The notes beneath the pieces are model-generated. The model saw nothing but the letters and a program-made list of their open reading frames with translations. It was not told the origin of the DNA and did no database searches. From Bemisia tabaci (lineage: Eukaryota; Arthropoda; Insecta; Hemiptera; Aleyrodidae): a stretch of DNA of 64,000 nucleotides. Position numbers and translations under genes: made by a program. Position 1 is the first letter of the stretch, and each line of letters starts with the position of its first letter. Shown here piece after piece: positions 32,340 through 46,500 of the stretch. The DNA is taken from assembly GCF_918797505.1 (NCBI RefSeq), contig NC_092795.1:28569131-28633130 (forward strand), in the 5' to 3' direction.

Positions 32340-35300
32340 TGGAGACCAAGAAGAGCACTTAAGTATCTGTACTCTTAATTTTTTTACTCCTATTTCTTAA
32401 AAGTGTCACTGTACAAGAATCAAGATAATTTCATAAATTTGTTGGATCAAGGATAATTTGAGTTTCTTGCTGTCAGTGATACACCCACTAGAAAATGTTT
32501 AGGTGTCTGATTATCAGGAATGATTAAAGAATAAAGTAGAATCCTAAGAGAATGTTGCATACTCACTGCATTCTCACTATAGGAGGGGGGGGGGGGGGGG
32601 GGTCGTACGAGTATAATTTTCCCTCCTGGAGCTGTGTGTCTGGGGTTGCTTTCTGATTGGACGTAACTAGTGTTGCGCCAAACAGCACTACTCCAGGAGC
32701 GAAAATTATTCTCGTACGAGTTTTTTTCTCTCAAGAGTGAAAATGCACTGTGTATGCAGTGTATGACGTCACCATGGCTATGATCATTACCCTGAGCTGA
32801 GCTTGTGCGCTAGTGATTACCCAAATACCTACACTTGTTCTTAGTAAAAAAATAAGTTTGACCCCATGCAATCTGGGTATACATTTATTCGATTCAGTAG
32901 GCTTTGGTTGATTTTGGGTTTATTCTTGCCTCAGTAGCACCAGTCGCACTGACTGTTTCATTTGAACTTCAAATAATGCAAAAAAAATTTAAAACGTTCA
33001 AGTTGGGAGACATTTATTTATTATTTTTCGAGAGAACTTGATGTGAATTTTACTTTCAAAAAGTGATAGAAGAAAACTGTCATCAAAATTCTGTTAAATT
33101 CTAAAAATCAATCACGCTGACAGTAAACACATCGTACACTGCAAAATATGTATTATGAAAAACTACAATTTCATGTAAAACTTTTTTTGAAATTTACCAG
33201 AACAAACCGATAAAAAACTTGCAATGGTGCTAGGTGGCGCTTTTTTGTCAAAAGGGGGGAATAGGAACTCCTAACTGATATTTCAACAGTTTCTCAAGAT
33301 TTTTCTCCTTGAAAACAAAGACTTCTGCTTTCTGTTGCCTTCTCTGTTCTGGTTCAATCTACATTGGTCTATGTATGATTACAGCATGTACCAACTGCCT
33401 GCATCCTGTATCGGATCTGGGGTTCAGAACAGCATGGACTATAATGCCAGGACTGCAAATTGATGATCCACAAGAAATGTCACTTATTCCTGAAGAGTTC
33501 ATGCTCTCATGCGGCCGTTGATTCCTTCTTCATACCTGAGGGTGCTGTGAGGACTGAATCAGCGAGGGCAACCAAGCAATTGATAAATTATAAAGGCCGA
33601 TCATGTATGAGTGCATTAATTTCTTTGTATGTTTCATTTAGAAATCTCAAAGGCTTCTTGTTTTGTTTTATTAGTATTATTATTTTGGTACAAATGTCTA
33701 GTCAATTTGTTTTAAATGTTTTAATTGTTTGTAAAACATGTTAATTTCTTAAATGTTGTGGGATTGTTCCAATATTTTACAGTTTTATTACTGTGTAACA
33801 GTATGTATTTGACATAATGCTCATTAGTTCTCCTTAATAAACTCGTTGATACTCATTATCAGTGTATTTTAATAGGTATTCTACCTTATTCCACATCTCA
33901 AAAGACAAGATTTTTGACATATTTTTTCAGTATCTGCAAACTCCTCTCAGGTTCTTTAACATTATACGATCAAAAACTCAAGTTTACAGCTTGAACTTGA
34001 AATTCATGTGCATTTGATTTTATGATTCAATATTTCAATGGAAAAATAAAGTATTGTAATGAATCATTTCCCTTGATAAAAGCAAAAATATTATATTCAT
34101 AAGGGTTACATAGACCGAAATAGGATAAAATTAAGCATCTGAATGCAACTTTATTGGATCTTTTTGATAATACCCTGTCTGTGGAAGGAGTTTGCTCCGA
34201 TATTGTTGAAAGGGTGAGATTTGGGTTCATTGTAATTCAAGCTTTCAAGCTTTATGAAAAATGGAATATAAGTGACAAATTGCTAGGACAATATTTGAGG
34301 GCAAATATGAGAAATAAATCATGAAAGCAAGTACGACCAATTTTACAGCAAATATTTATAAGTTGAAAAATTAATTAATTTTTCGATCTCGTGACACTTG
34401 CAACTGCTTTGATCTTTGAACTCTAAGATTTTGGCCAGAGCTTCAAAACAGAGCATGTCACAGCACTTTTTTTGAGAAAAAATTAAAAAGCTTGACAGAA
34501 AATTGAGAGCCAATCTCGCAGTAAAGATTATCAGATTTGAAAATTAGATAAAGGATAAAGAAGAAACAGAGGAATCGTTTTTAAAAAAAGAAAATTTAAT
34601 AATAAGATGCATGATGTATTTACAAAAAAAAGGAAACATATCAAAAGTAAAACAATACTTTAGTCAAAAACTGAAATTAATTACACTTTACTTAATAAAT
34701 AAAATGCAGATGATATTACTAGAACTACGCATGAAGTTAACAATCATAGAAAAGTCCTAGATGCAGAACAGACAAAGCATGTGTTGTACTGCTATTCTCA
34801 GGAATAGTAACAGTTAAGATACAGCTCACTAGCTGGCAAAATGACAAGAAACTTAGGTTACTGAATTTGCTAAGTTTAGAAGAACTACGATCACTGACAC
34901 TACATAACAACTGAGGGAATTATTAGAGAGATAATTCTAATATCCTGAAAGGACAACTTGTTGATTATGCTGGGCGCACACAGATTTCATTAACTTCTTG
35001 ATACTTGAAGAATTTGCAACGATTAAGGCCCCCTCCTCTGATTCAAATGTGTTGAGTCTCTTTTAAAAACTGGAGAACCTAATGTTAGGGTTCTTTTGAG
35101 GGTAACCCAACAATTCTCAAGGTTAACTTCGATTTGCCCAAATTACACTAAACTGATACGATTCATCCAGATTCACGCGGAGCTTTTGATTATGCTAAAT
35201 CATAGTGTCTACAGACGTGCGGAAGAGAAAATTCTTGGACTTTCCACGCTGACAACCAGCAAGAATAAGACAAAAAATGAACAATTTTTGGTATTATGTA

Positions 35301-35580
35301 ATTCCAGTGGAAATGATTTTTTGCGAAAGGCAATTGCTGCTCAAAACATACAGCTTTGCTGAGTTAGTTACCCTGATTCAGCCCCATTCTTAATCTGGTC
35401 ACTTTAAAATAACTCAAACAAAGAAATTATTCAACAAGGTGATGGGGGATCCCAGAACACTTTGCACTGGTCTGATTTTTTTGATGGTCTGCATGGTGTT
35501 TTGTTTATGAGAAAAGAATTTGACCCTCCATCAAAAAAAGCTTTACAGGAATAATAGGAGGAGCACTACAAAGAAGATTT
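32340..35580. other. AT-rich gene-free stretch
   Basis: No convincing exon on either strand. A G homopolymer (about 32584-32602) lies inside. Short frames (for example 33309-33744, plus) show no motif, and no splice sites link them. Confidence 0.4.
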
Positions 35581-35716
35581 GGACAACATTTTGCAATTTG
35601 GAACTATAAATTCTAGCCCGGTTTAAAAACGACGTATGTGCCATTAGTTTCCCTATGCACACAAGTGTTTTTCCAAAAGAGCCAGAATTTATAGTTCCAA
35701 ATTGCAAAATGCAGTC
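35581..35716. mobile_element. hairpin MITE
   Basis: The left arm ggacaacattttgcaatttg and gaactataaattct is inverted at 35664-35716 (gaatttatagttccaaattg, ending gcagtcc), with a ~35-bp loop. It has no coding capacity. The target duplication is unclear. Confidence 0.7.
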
Positions 35717-35806
35717 CATTAAGTGACTGTATAGTGAACTGTCTCCGGATGGAGTATGATGAAATCGAACCCTTGACTCAATACTTTCCACTTGAGGTAC
35801 ATAAAT

Positions 35807-36061
35807 CGACGGTGAAAGTCGGCAATCACATAACTCGATTTGTGACGTCAGAGACTTTCTATCATACTTTATTTTTTAAGCGGAAGACTACTAAAGTGCA
35901 ATTCTTAAAAACTGCCATGATTTTTCTATTCTGTGCAAAGAAAATTCTGCAAAAACTTCAAGGAATAATGTCAATTTGTTCTTGACTTTAAATAAATAAC
36001 ATAGAGACGGAGATTTTCAGACACCGCAAACAAGTTATGGATTGCCGACCTACACCATCAA
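35807..36061. mobile_element. MITE family M1, copy 1
   Basis: It begins cgacggtgaaagtcggcaat and ends ttgccgacctacaccatca, an imperfect terminal inverted repeat. The centre contains gactactaaagtgcaattct and the phrase atagagacggagattttcag. Related copies lie at 36831 and 52500. Confidence 0.7.
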
Positions 36062-36830
36062 AATGTAATTTTTCTTGATAGAATGATTAGAAAAGTATAG
36101 CATCAGGGATAGATGGTAGGCAAAAAAAAAAAAGAATAGATAAATAAATCATAGAATTATAAATGAATAAGATTGACTTAAAATTAAATGCAAATCTATT
36201 TCATCTTACTTGGAATGGGCTAGCAGACAAGTTATTGATGAACTAATTACAGTTCATGTTTTCGTACCAAAATTTTGTTTGAAAAAGGTGGGCATAAATG
36301 GGACGGTTCCATTTTGTTGAAATATCTGAGATAAAAGAAAACCCGATTACTAAGAAGTTTATTTTCGATAATTTGAAGACGTAACATGTTCTTAACGCAA
36401 AGTTTCAAGAGGAATGCATCAAATGGAGAGTCTTCAAGTAAACCTGCTATTAATACGAAGTTAGTTTTGACATAGGAACTGCAATGCAGTGCATACTGTA
36501 ACTTGTTCACAATTCAACCATTATAGCAGTTCTAATCACAACAATTAAGATCAATGTTTAAGCTTCATTGTTGAAAGTGTTGAGAAGGCCGTGCCACATA
36601 ATAAGATTGCATTTCACAGAGGATTCTAATTGAGATGTGAAAAATAGTAAGATCCATCCAAACAATAAATTTTTTCATCAGATATTAGAGGAAATATCAG
36701 TCTTTAAGACCTCAGTGATGTAATTTACCCCTTCAGTTGTCCAAATGAAGTAATAAGCACAAAAATTTGATGAATAAGATGAAGGTGGAAAGCACCATGG
36801 AGACACTATTGCTAGTTATTCGAGGAGATT

Positions 36831-37070
36831 TATCAAAGGTGAAACTGCAGAAACACACAGCTTGGTTTGCGGTGTTGAAGACTTTCTGTCATAGTTTATT
36901 TTCTACAATGAAAACTACTCAACATCATTTCTTGAAAACTTGGGAGATTTTTCTTCTGTACATAAAGAGTCCTTTGTGAGCATTTCGAGCCACAATGCTG
37001 GTTTTGTATCCTTTGTAAAAGAAAAATAGGGGCAGAGATTTTGAAACACCGCAGTTGAGATACGCATTTC
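36831..37070. mobile_element. MITE family M1, diverged copy 2
   Basis: It aligns with copy 1 through ggtttgcggtgttgaagactttctg, aaaactactcaacatcattt and ggcagagattttgaaacacc. The ends are damaged. Confidence 0.5.
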
Positions 37071-37542
37071 TAAAGTTTCACTAAATATATCTCCAATATT
37101 ACTAAAAAAAGATATTTAGCATTCAGATAAATCTTGTTTTTTCTTCACTGATCTATCCTAATAATTAAAACACAATCTTCTAAAAATATCTGCTTACAGT
37201 AATGGTGCTGACATGGTGTGAAAAGAGAATTGCTCTACTTGTAATATTGGAGGTCTCCAGCTCCTCCATGGAGCTTCGCGTTAATTCTTACCTAATCCCA
37301 GCTAGTAGTTAGAAGTAAAGATTAATTTAACAAAGAATGAGAAAAAGGAGAAATTAAAGATTAGAGAACATGTGGATACAGAGTTACCTCGCCAGGAGTG
37401 GTGTTGATTCCAGCCCAACAGTGTAAAGCTCCAACCGCAAAAAACATTGTTCTCTGTACGTACACAATAATGTATACACTTGTAAGTATAGGAAACAAAG
37501 AAAATTTAGAAGTCTTGAATGAAGATCTAGGCACTACGACAC

Positions 37543-40500
37543 TACAACTCTGTTATTTTTGTAGAGGTTAAATCGTGTGGCTACGTTCAGCTGGGCCTCA
37601 GCAGCGAACTTGAGAGACAGAATGTGAGTGATCTCGACTTCGCTTTTCGCAATTTCTAGAGCTTTCTCAAAGCAGCTGATGGCTTCTTCCAGGTTTCCAC
37701 TAAAAAGAAAAAGAATTCATGTAATGTTAAAATCAAAAGACAAGTAAAAAAAAGGCATCAGGAAAAAGAGAAGCCGGAGATATCCGTACATTCAATTACT
37801 CCGTAAGAGACCATCCTCAGAAAAGGGACCTAAACGTAGAATGGCAAAATATTCAAGAACTTTTGGAGTATCACCAGGCTTGATAGAAAATCAGGCTTTG
37901 AGTTTCTGACCAAAAACATTCTAGGTGCCCAGAGAATAGATTGCAGACCGATGATTCCATTTTGGCACTGATCATGGAAACAAATACGTAGAGGCCTTAC
38001 ATTTCAATATAACAAGTTTGAGTCCTTGATTTCGGAAATGTAGGGCAGTATTCAAAGTCGTTCCTCAAGTACCTCCTTTCCTCTGGAGGCTCCATACAGT
38101 TTACTCTGTCAGCTCAGAATTACATCTATTTCTATTTTAGCTAATTCACATCCATTAGTTTTTTTTCACACAATTATACATGCAGCCTTTAAGGCATTTT
38201 GATCAAGAGGTTCAAGGAGAATCGAGTAAAATTCAACAGAATAGCTTTGGAAATAGATCCTTGAGAGGGATTATAATGATTTTCCTCTGTAAACAACTCC
38301 AAGATACAAAAAGATTTCAAGTTTCGAAAATTGTAAAGTAGATCTGTACCTCCCTTACCTACCTACGTAGGCTTGTACCTACCTTAAATTTTGGAATAAT
38401 AGTACAACCTTATCTTTTGTATATTTCATTTTTTGCAATGGCAAATCCTGCTTATCTCTTGCAAGGATCTATTCCTCAAGTTACTCAGCTGAATTTTACT
38501 TAAGGTTCGTTAAAATTGTCCTTTTAACGATGTGGTTGTAAGGATCTCCTTTAATCACAATTTAAACTATATGGATCTTCCTACGAAATGGAGCTGCTTG
38601 AGGAATGACTAAAAAACAGCCCTCAAACACAGAATTGTTTCTAAGATCATTGATTTCTTAACTGCAATCTTTAAACCATCACAACCTCACTTTGGTTTGA
38701 CATTTTTCGGCATATTTTGCAAGGACATGCTTGTAGAACACTCCTTTAAGTTAAGAGGGCGCTATAATTGGTATTTTTTATTGCGTTTCAACAAAATTTT
38801 GTGAAGGAATGTTTGGAGCCATTCTAAACAAGTGAGTGGATTGTCTCATGTTGTTAAGTTGCAATGCAATGAAGTTCTCCAGCCTCTGATTCTTTCAATT
38901 CAAAGATTCATGAAAAAAACGTATTTCTTAGGTTATAACTGTTTCATTTCCAGGCGTGGAATCGCGCACTACAATTGAGGCGCACTCTGTCGAAAATACA
39001 AAAATGTGGAGCGAGAGAATTCTCAGACATTATCCACAGCACTTACTTCTTACAGCATGATAACTTTTGGGCATAGTAAAGATAAAATCAAAGCTTTCCT
39101 TGGTTCTTGATACCCCAAATTTTTGACAAGTCCATCTTAGATAGGCTCCAGCCTTTTCCAAGCAATTTTACAAATAGTCAACGAGGTGAATACTTACTTT
39201 TGAACTTTGAGGGTTCCAAGTGTTTCATAAGCTAATTCACAACGATCATCCAACTTGATAGCTTTTTCAATGAATTCAACTCCTTCCTCTGGTCGGCCAG
39301 TCCATTGGAACTTCAGCAGTCCTCGATGAACATAGAGCGTAGCATTTGTCGGGTCTATCTTGGAGGCTTCCTTGATGTAGTATTCAGCATTTTCATAGTC
39401 TTGCATCGCCATGAGGACCTGTTTGCACGAATCAATGCAAAATTAGTGACGAAAAATGAAAAAAGGCTTCTGAGGAACAGAACATGGGGCAAAAGCAATC
39501 TCTATCAGATTTGAGAGGAGATTCTAATGTAACAATAGAATTAAATAAGCAGGATGAAACATTGGGGGAGGAATACCATACTGTTTTCAAGTTACTCAGT
39601 TTCATTCCTAAAACTTGCTGTGTACCTATACTAAAAGTAAAAAAAGACATTGACATAATTCAATTTATGGTCATAATACAGATTTTGCTTTCACCTTCAG
39701 GCAGAAATGAAACAATTACATGAGGAAGCTTATTCTAAACCCTCATTGCCAAGACCGTATCTCTTCATGTCATTCACCAATGAAAGTCAGGTGATGCCTT
39801 ATTTTGCTTGATTCTTGATGAATCTTGAACAAAAATTTTGCAAGTTGACCAAAGTTCAATTGGTGGATTTTTTACAGAGATCGCAACTTTGATGACAACC
39901 GATCAAGGAGAATACTGCAGTAAACAAAAATCCACTGAGAAACCAGTGATTTCTTGAGTCCCTATATTGGAATCTCTAGGAACAATCAACAGGCTCTGAG
40001 TGGATTTTGCAATATGTAAAGAGTCTACCAACAACACTCTATTCAATATACGAAAATACTGGAAATCAATTCTACACAGCTGGAGCATTTCTTTTTTCAT
40101 CCCCATGACACAGTTTATACAGGGTGAGCGAAAACTTCGTCAAATTCTTGGTACTGCATGTACTTTCAGGAAACAAAATCGTCAAAAACCTTATCATTCC
40201 CGCCAAGAGTGATTTTAGCCCCCCTCCCGCGATTAACTGTCTTTCTTACCAGAGGGGGGCTAAAATCACTCTTGGCGTGAACGATAAGGTTTTTGACGAT
40301 TTTTTCCCTGAAAGTACATGCAATACCAAGAATTTGGCCGCCTTGTTTGCCTTTCTGCACTTTCCTGAACCGGAATTATGATTTTTTGAAAACAGGCCTA
40401 TTTTGAACTTTGACCGAGGATAACAAAAAGTCAAAGCGACCTTCGGTTTGTGCCAAAAAGTTTCCTTTTTTATTACCTTTCTAATAACGTATCACAAAAG

Positions 40501-43500
40501 GAGGGTTACCATTTGAAAATGTCGAGTTAATGTGCGCCCCTCACGGGAGGGGCACTTCCCCAAAATTTTGGATGTGCCAAAAAGTGGCTCTTATTGATCT
40601 AGAAGCATCCCCAAAATTCCATTTTGATACGTACATGCGTTCAAAAGTTAGAGGGGGGGGTCGGGGAGTTTTCGCTCACCCTGTAGACACTGTGACAGTT
40701 TTCAGCTTTCACTCATGACAAAATAGAGATTCCAGGTTTAATAATAAATCAGACATGAAATATCGATAAAAGAAAAACATTATAAAGCCGTTTACCTGAG
40801 CATACATGAAGTAGCATTCCACACACTTGGGATACTTGTCGATCAAAGTCTTGAAGTTTTTCAGGCATTCTTCTGCAAAAGCTGAACTTTCGTTTACTTG
40901 AGCGTATCGGAAATCTATGTAACACTTTTGTACAGCAATGATGGGAGAGTCTGGGTTCTTGGAGAGAGCCACAGCAAAGTCAATTTTAGCATCCTTGATT
41001 TGGTTCATGAGAATGTGAATCTGTGGGAACATGGTGAGATAAAGAACTGAGTTGAAGAATTGGTGCCAGATAAAGCTCATGAAAAAAGGGAGGTTTTGAG
41101 ACGTGCTTTTTTAAACTTGCGTATGATGTTTATTTACTCTTACTTATTTTAACCAATAATAGTTCCAATTTTTTTTTTTAAAAATTTCCCGTTTAGTTAT
41201 TGATTGCTGATAAACTTGACTCCATTATCAAGTGTAATTTAACAATACCACAGCTGCAAATAATAATTTTTCATCTTACTTTTTCAAACAGAGATCATAT
41301 CAGTAGCTTAGAGTAGAAGGGTTGTAGCAACTTTTTTCCTACTCCGAGATGCAATGAGAAAACTTTTAAATGACCCCATAATTTCTGTGTCTCTCAATAT
41401 TTGAAGTTTTACATCTTAAATCTGGTACTAAAATTAGATTCGTTCACACATAATTATACAGCCCTGTCTAAAAAAATTAAAAATCTGAACATGTACCTTG
41501 ATTTTTCCAAGAATGTAAGCTGCGCCCTTTCCCTTCTAAAGTACTGATACAACATTATCAGTTAGAACTTGAAGAAAAGAAAAATCATTATAAACTACAT
41601 CCAATTTAATTTTGAATGCTTTTACTTGAGAAGAAGAAATGCAAGACAGTTTTGAAACACTGTATTGCAGTTTCATCAACTCTGAATTGAGCACCCAATT
41701 CTGAATCAATTATATAGACATTTAAAGCTACGATTTCATTTGACTCACGAGAGAAATGGATCCCTTTAAACTGAACCGTTCATGAAAAATTGAAAATGAT
41801 GAGCTTGTTCAGGAATTTCTGGGTGCTATATACTTGAAAAGTAGAGAGAGCAATTGGTATACAAGAATTTTCTAGATTTATTTAGACAGTATTAACCTAC
41901 AAAAAGTGAGTTCAAAATTGTGTATTGAAAGCTCCCATCAAAACGCACATTGCTGAGAAAGTCAAGACAGCATCCCAAAATGTTTCTTTCATTGCAACCA
42001 CCATCTCGATGGCATGTTGTCTCTGCTGCGCATTATATTCTGTGCAGGTGTGTATTGGTAACGGCTGCACAGACCCTGAGTTGCAACCAGGATCATGGCC
42101 GCGACAAGAGGGATGTTTTCAGGTGCCATCTTGACTTTCTCCTAGATGCATTTTTCAATTGTAACTTGAAAGATGCCATTTTCAACTCGTTTTTTGTGGT
42201 GCAATATTCTCAAAAAAAATCTGTAAAAATCCAGTGAGCCAAATGCAATCTCAATTCTTTAAAAATGACTGCACAAGCTCATTGTCAAAATTAATGCTGA
42301 GAATACAGACTCCTTTGACAAAACTAAAGTAATAGCATGACATGAATCATGTGATATAAACAAATAAAAAAAAGCACAGAAGATATCGTGCAATAAAAAC
42401 GGTTAGTTGTTCTTCAAAAAGATTAAAGTGTGTCAGAGACTTTGTAAAGATCAGTATTGAGCAAAAATTCTTAAAATAATTGGTGATGCTCACTTGTCCT
42501 CTGTGATGATAGATATCAGCTATATCTTCATCGATTTTGACAGCTTTTTCAAAGTCTTCATAACATTTTTCAATTTCCTGACTTTGGAAGTAGAGGGCCG
42601 CACGTTTGATCAAAGCATTTACAGCAATCTGAAAATGAGTGAGAAAAAAATTTGATCATAATTTCTCATCTTCAGCGTGTAGAAAAAATTATGCTAACTA
42701 GAAAGGGAGGGGGAGACAAAGATAAATTGGAATTTAAGGCAAACGATAGTTTCTAGTTTGGAGACAGATATTTGCTTCTTAAAATCAATCCTTGCAGAAA
42801 ATTCGGCAGGAAAAAAAAGAGAAAGAGAGAGAGAGAGAGAGAAACTCGAACTAATAAGGAATTCCATGGGCAATATTTAATATTGAATTAATTAATTGTC
42901 ATTGTCAATCTGAAATAAGATCTTAATGCATACTACCAAGCGACTTAAAAAACTTAAAAATGAGATACTGGTATGAATCATTGTTTTTAGATATATGTTT
43001 TCAAAATTTTTTGGCACAAGAAAGCCCAATGACATTAAACCAAATCAATGTCATAAAAATTGAGTCCCTGTACACGATAAAGGCACTTAGTTTGCCAAGT
43101 TCCAGAATTTCTGTCGCTAATGTATGTCTCTGAGAATAATTTAATGGGTGATTTTTTAAGGATTTTTGCTACAAAACTAAGGAAAATTCTGAGGAATGTT
43201 CAATAAAAGTTTCAATGAAATGCATGCGTTCACTTTCTTTACAATAAGTAAAATATTAGCGGAAACACTGTAACTGATGTGAGAAGTCCCCTTCTCGCAC
43301 CCAGTCCCATAATTTGAAGTTGACCATTAAAGAGACTAAATTTCGAGAAAAAGCTACTTTACTTTTACATGCCATGTTATTTAGGGTTAAAATGTGTCCA
43401 TTTGTATACAATCATATGCCATGCTTTAACAAAAAAATAAAATTAACTCATCATAACTTCTTCTATAAGATGGGGAAGATCTCCTGGAGGTGTCGTCAGC

Positions 43501-46500
43501 TAAGTTGGCACTTGTTTACAATCTGCTTGCGTGCATTCACAATGCAATTTTCAACAGCCCGATCATGAACGTATTTAATTCTCTACCCTTATTGGAAAAC
43601 TGCATCGCGGTTGCTTGCAAAGTGGAATGTAAACAATGCCAACTTAGCTGACAACACCTGTAGTCAACAACTAGAATTTTCTTTTTCCAACTTAACCCAA
43701 CAAAAATTTCAATACTGAAAAATTTGCCTCCAGGCAATGTAGTCTTGTTTCCTCTGGTGGTTGCAATTGTACGAACTTCATTTGACTACAAATTTAAGAT
43801 TTTTAGAGGGGGCAACAAAAAGATTGAACTCACAAAGAGTATTACCTTTGGGTCAACATTTTCAGCATCGATTATTGCAGTCAACTGATCTAAGGCTTTA
43901 TTGCGTTGATCACAGAAAATGTTCATTGTGGCAATCAACAATTCAGCCTGCTTCTTCCGGTTTTCATCTACATCTTCTTCAGGTCTTGAGAACTCTTCTT
44001 CAGCTGCTTCAATTACCTTATCATACTTTTCTTCCTTGAATAACCTCAGTGCTTTGTCAAGACCACTACAGGGAATAAACAAATCAAATTTGGAGACCAA
44101 TTAGCTGGAGTACTACAGTGACTAGAGGCAAGAAATTTTTGCAGTTGAATATTAACCCTGGCATGAGGTAGTTCATCCCAGGGTCTGATTGTGATCAAAC
44201 TAGCCAGTGCTATAATGAATAGATCATTTCAGAAATCAAATAAACTTTCAGTCTCATGCTAGACGGTAAAAAGAAAAAACAGTAAAAAACGATGGCCACT
44301 GTGTATGAGCCTTGATAGTCATTTACAACAAAGAAATTGAAAAATTCCAAGAAATATGACATAACAGGATTCAACTACAAAAAAAAAGTGTTGCATTGGA
44401 TACAGTGATTGAACACTGTATCAAATATGACGATTTTTCAACAGCTTCCAGCTTTTAATTTTTCAATTTTTTCAGTTGTCAATGATTCTTCAGACTTAGG
44501 CATAGGGGTTGTTGTCATTTTGTGGCCTAAAAATCAAAACTTGCCTAGATTATGATTATTAACCTGATCGAAGTGATATATTTCTTGCCAACTCAACAAC
44601 AATAAGACCTCCGCACAGATTACCTTGAACATAGATGCTGAAAACGAGGTGGAGATTTCTACAGCACAACTCACTTAGAAAGTTTGAAGAAATTAACTCA
44701 AAACATTGTGAGGCTACCTACCTGCTAATGCTGTAAATTAGGTAAAAAGCTCTGCCAGGGGACACTTTTTACCTACACATGTTTTACGCTGAAAATGGGG
44801 CTGTCAAAAACTAAAACTGGATGGACGGAAATCAATCATGTTTGACTATTTACAATTGGATAAATTATTAAAATGCTATCAGTGTAAGGGTGCAGAATGT
44901 TTTTCGCCTTCCCATACATTCAAATGACCTCTCTCATTTGAAAATACTTCATTTTTCCAAATTCTTTAAAGTAGGTAATTGTTGATTTCTTCTTTTCTTT
45001 TTCCTTTCATCTTAGAATACAAAGCATTGTGATTCTTCACGATTTTTATGAACCCGCAATTTCCATGCTGCTATCTGCAGACAGGCCTATCTTTTTTTGC
45101 ATGACCTGTCAGTTAAAAAGAGGCAATTTCACTGACCTAATGAGAACTAAAATGTCAAAAAGGCCCGAAGGGAGACAAATTCTTTCCGTCTGAAGATTCA
45201 TATGCAAAACTGCACAGACTTGCACAGCCATTTATGAGTAGTCAAAGATTAAAATCTCTTTCAGGGGTGCATGATTCATTAAAATTCTTCACAGACTTGC
45301 CTTCATAGATAATAACAGCAGCCTCATTGTTGACATTTTGTGTTCGTCCGGTGGACATAGATGACATAGGTTAAATAGCGAAGCGTGATTGGTTGGTTAA
45401 GTCTCATCGCTGCTTTGTCGGGTGGAATGGACGACATACTGTTGGAAACTCAAGAGGTGCCTTTAGTTTGTCGTTCATTCCACCCAACAAAGCACGACAT
45501 AGTAGTGATAAGACAAAGCCGAACAATCACACTTGGTCATTTAACCTATGTCATCTAAGTCCACCCGAAAAACACAACATTTCAAAAATCAGGCTGCAGG
45601 CAAGGCATGAAATTCAATACAGGCAAATGATTAACAAAAAGGCACCCATACCTATCTCCTGAGTCGCTGACATGATTATTTGTTGATGAATCCAAATTAG
45701 AGAGGACTGGATCATAAGAAAACGTTGATAAGTATGTTTTGACATAGTTCTTAGATGGTAACGTGGGCTTCCTGTTGTCGACAATATTTTTAGCATTTCG
45801 TTTACCTGAAACAAAATTTCATTTCAGAGAAACCTTCACAAATCCAGGGAAAAAAGGCATAATGCAAGCTGAAAAATGGCTTATATCACTTTACTGCCAT
45901 TTCAAAGGGAAGTTGCAAAAGTTATGGCAGTCACATTTTCCTTGCACCCTCGATAGGGTTTCCAATTTCTTCATTTTCTTATTTTCTGACTTTTTTCACT
46001 TCTCCTTGACTCCGAAATTTTCAAACCCCCTGACTTTTCCTCGCCTTTGATCAAAACTTCCACTCAGATTTTATCCCCTTTAATAATGCTTATTTTTGCT
46101 GAGCTATGGATAAAATCTCCACTCCCAGAGATTCAAATGAAAAAAAAGCAATTGGAAGCTATACTCGCTCTTTTAAATAGCATTGGCTAAAGATGCTGAC
46201 CCCAAGCACAAAATGCAAAATTCTCTGACTCTTCCAGGTCCCCATAAATTCCCTGATTTTCCAGGTTTCCTACACTGCCAAAAGCCCTGAATTTACAATT
46301 CTATATCATTCAAGGAGCCTCATGCCGAGGCAAAGTTTGAGCTCAAATAAAAGGTTCTGAAACTGATAGAAAAATCTTTCTTGGTTTTCAAGTTACTTCT
46401 CCGCAATCATAGAAGCTATAATCAATTTAAGGTTCTTTGAGTACACATTAATGTTGGACAGAAATTTTGAAGGAAAAAAAAACCCATTTAAATTAAAATA

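Noticed and set aside
42819..42842. CRISPR-like repeats
   Set aside because: The window is eukaryotic. All direct repeats found are satellites or tandem duplications, with no repeat-spacer pattern.
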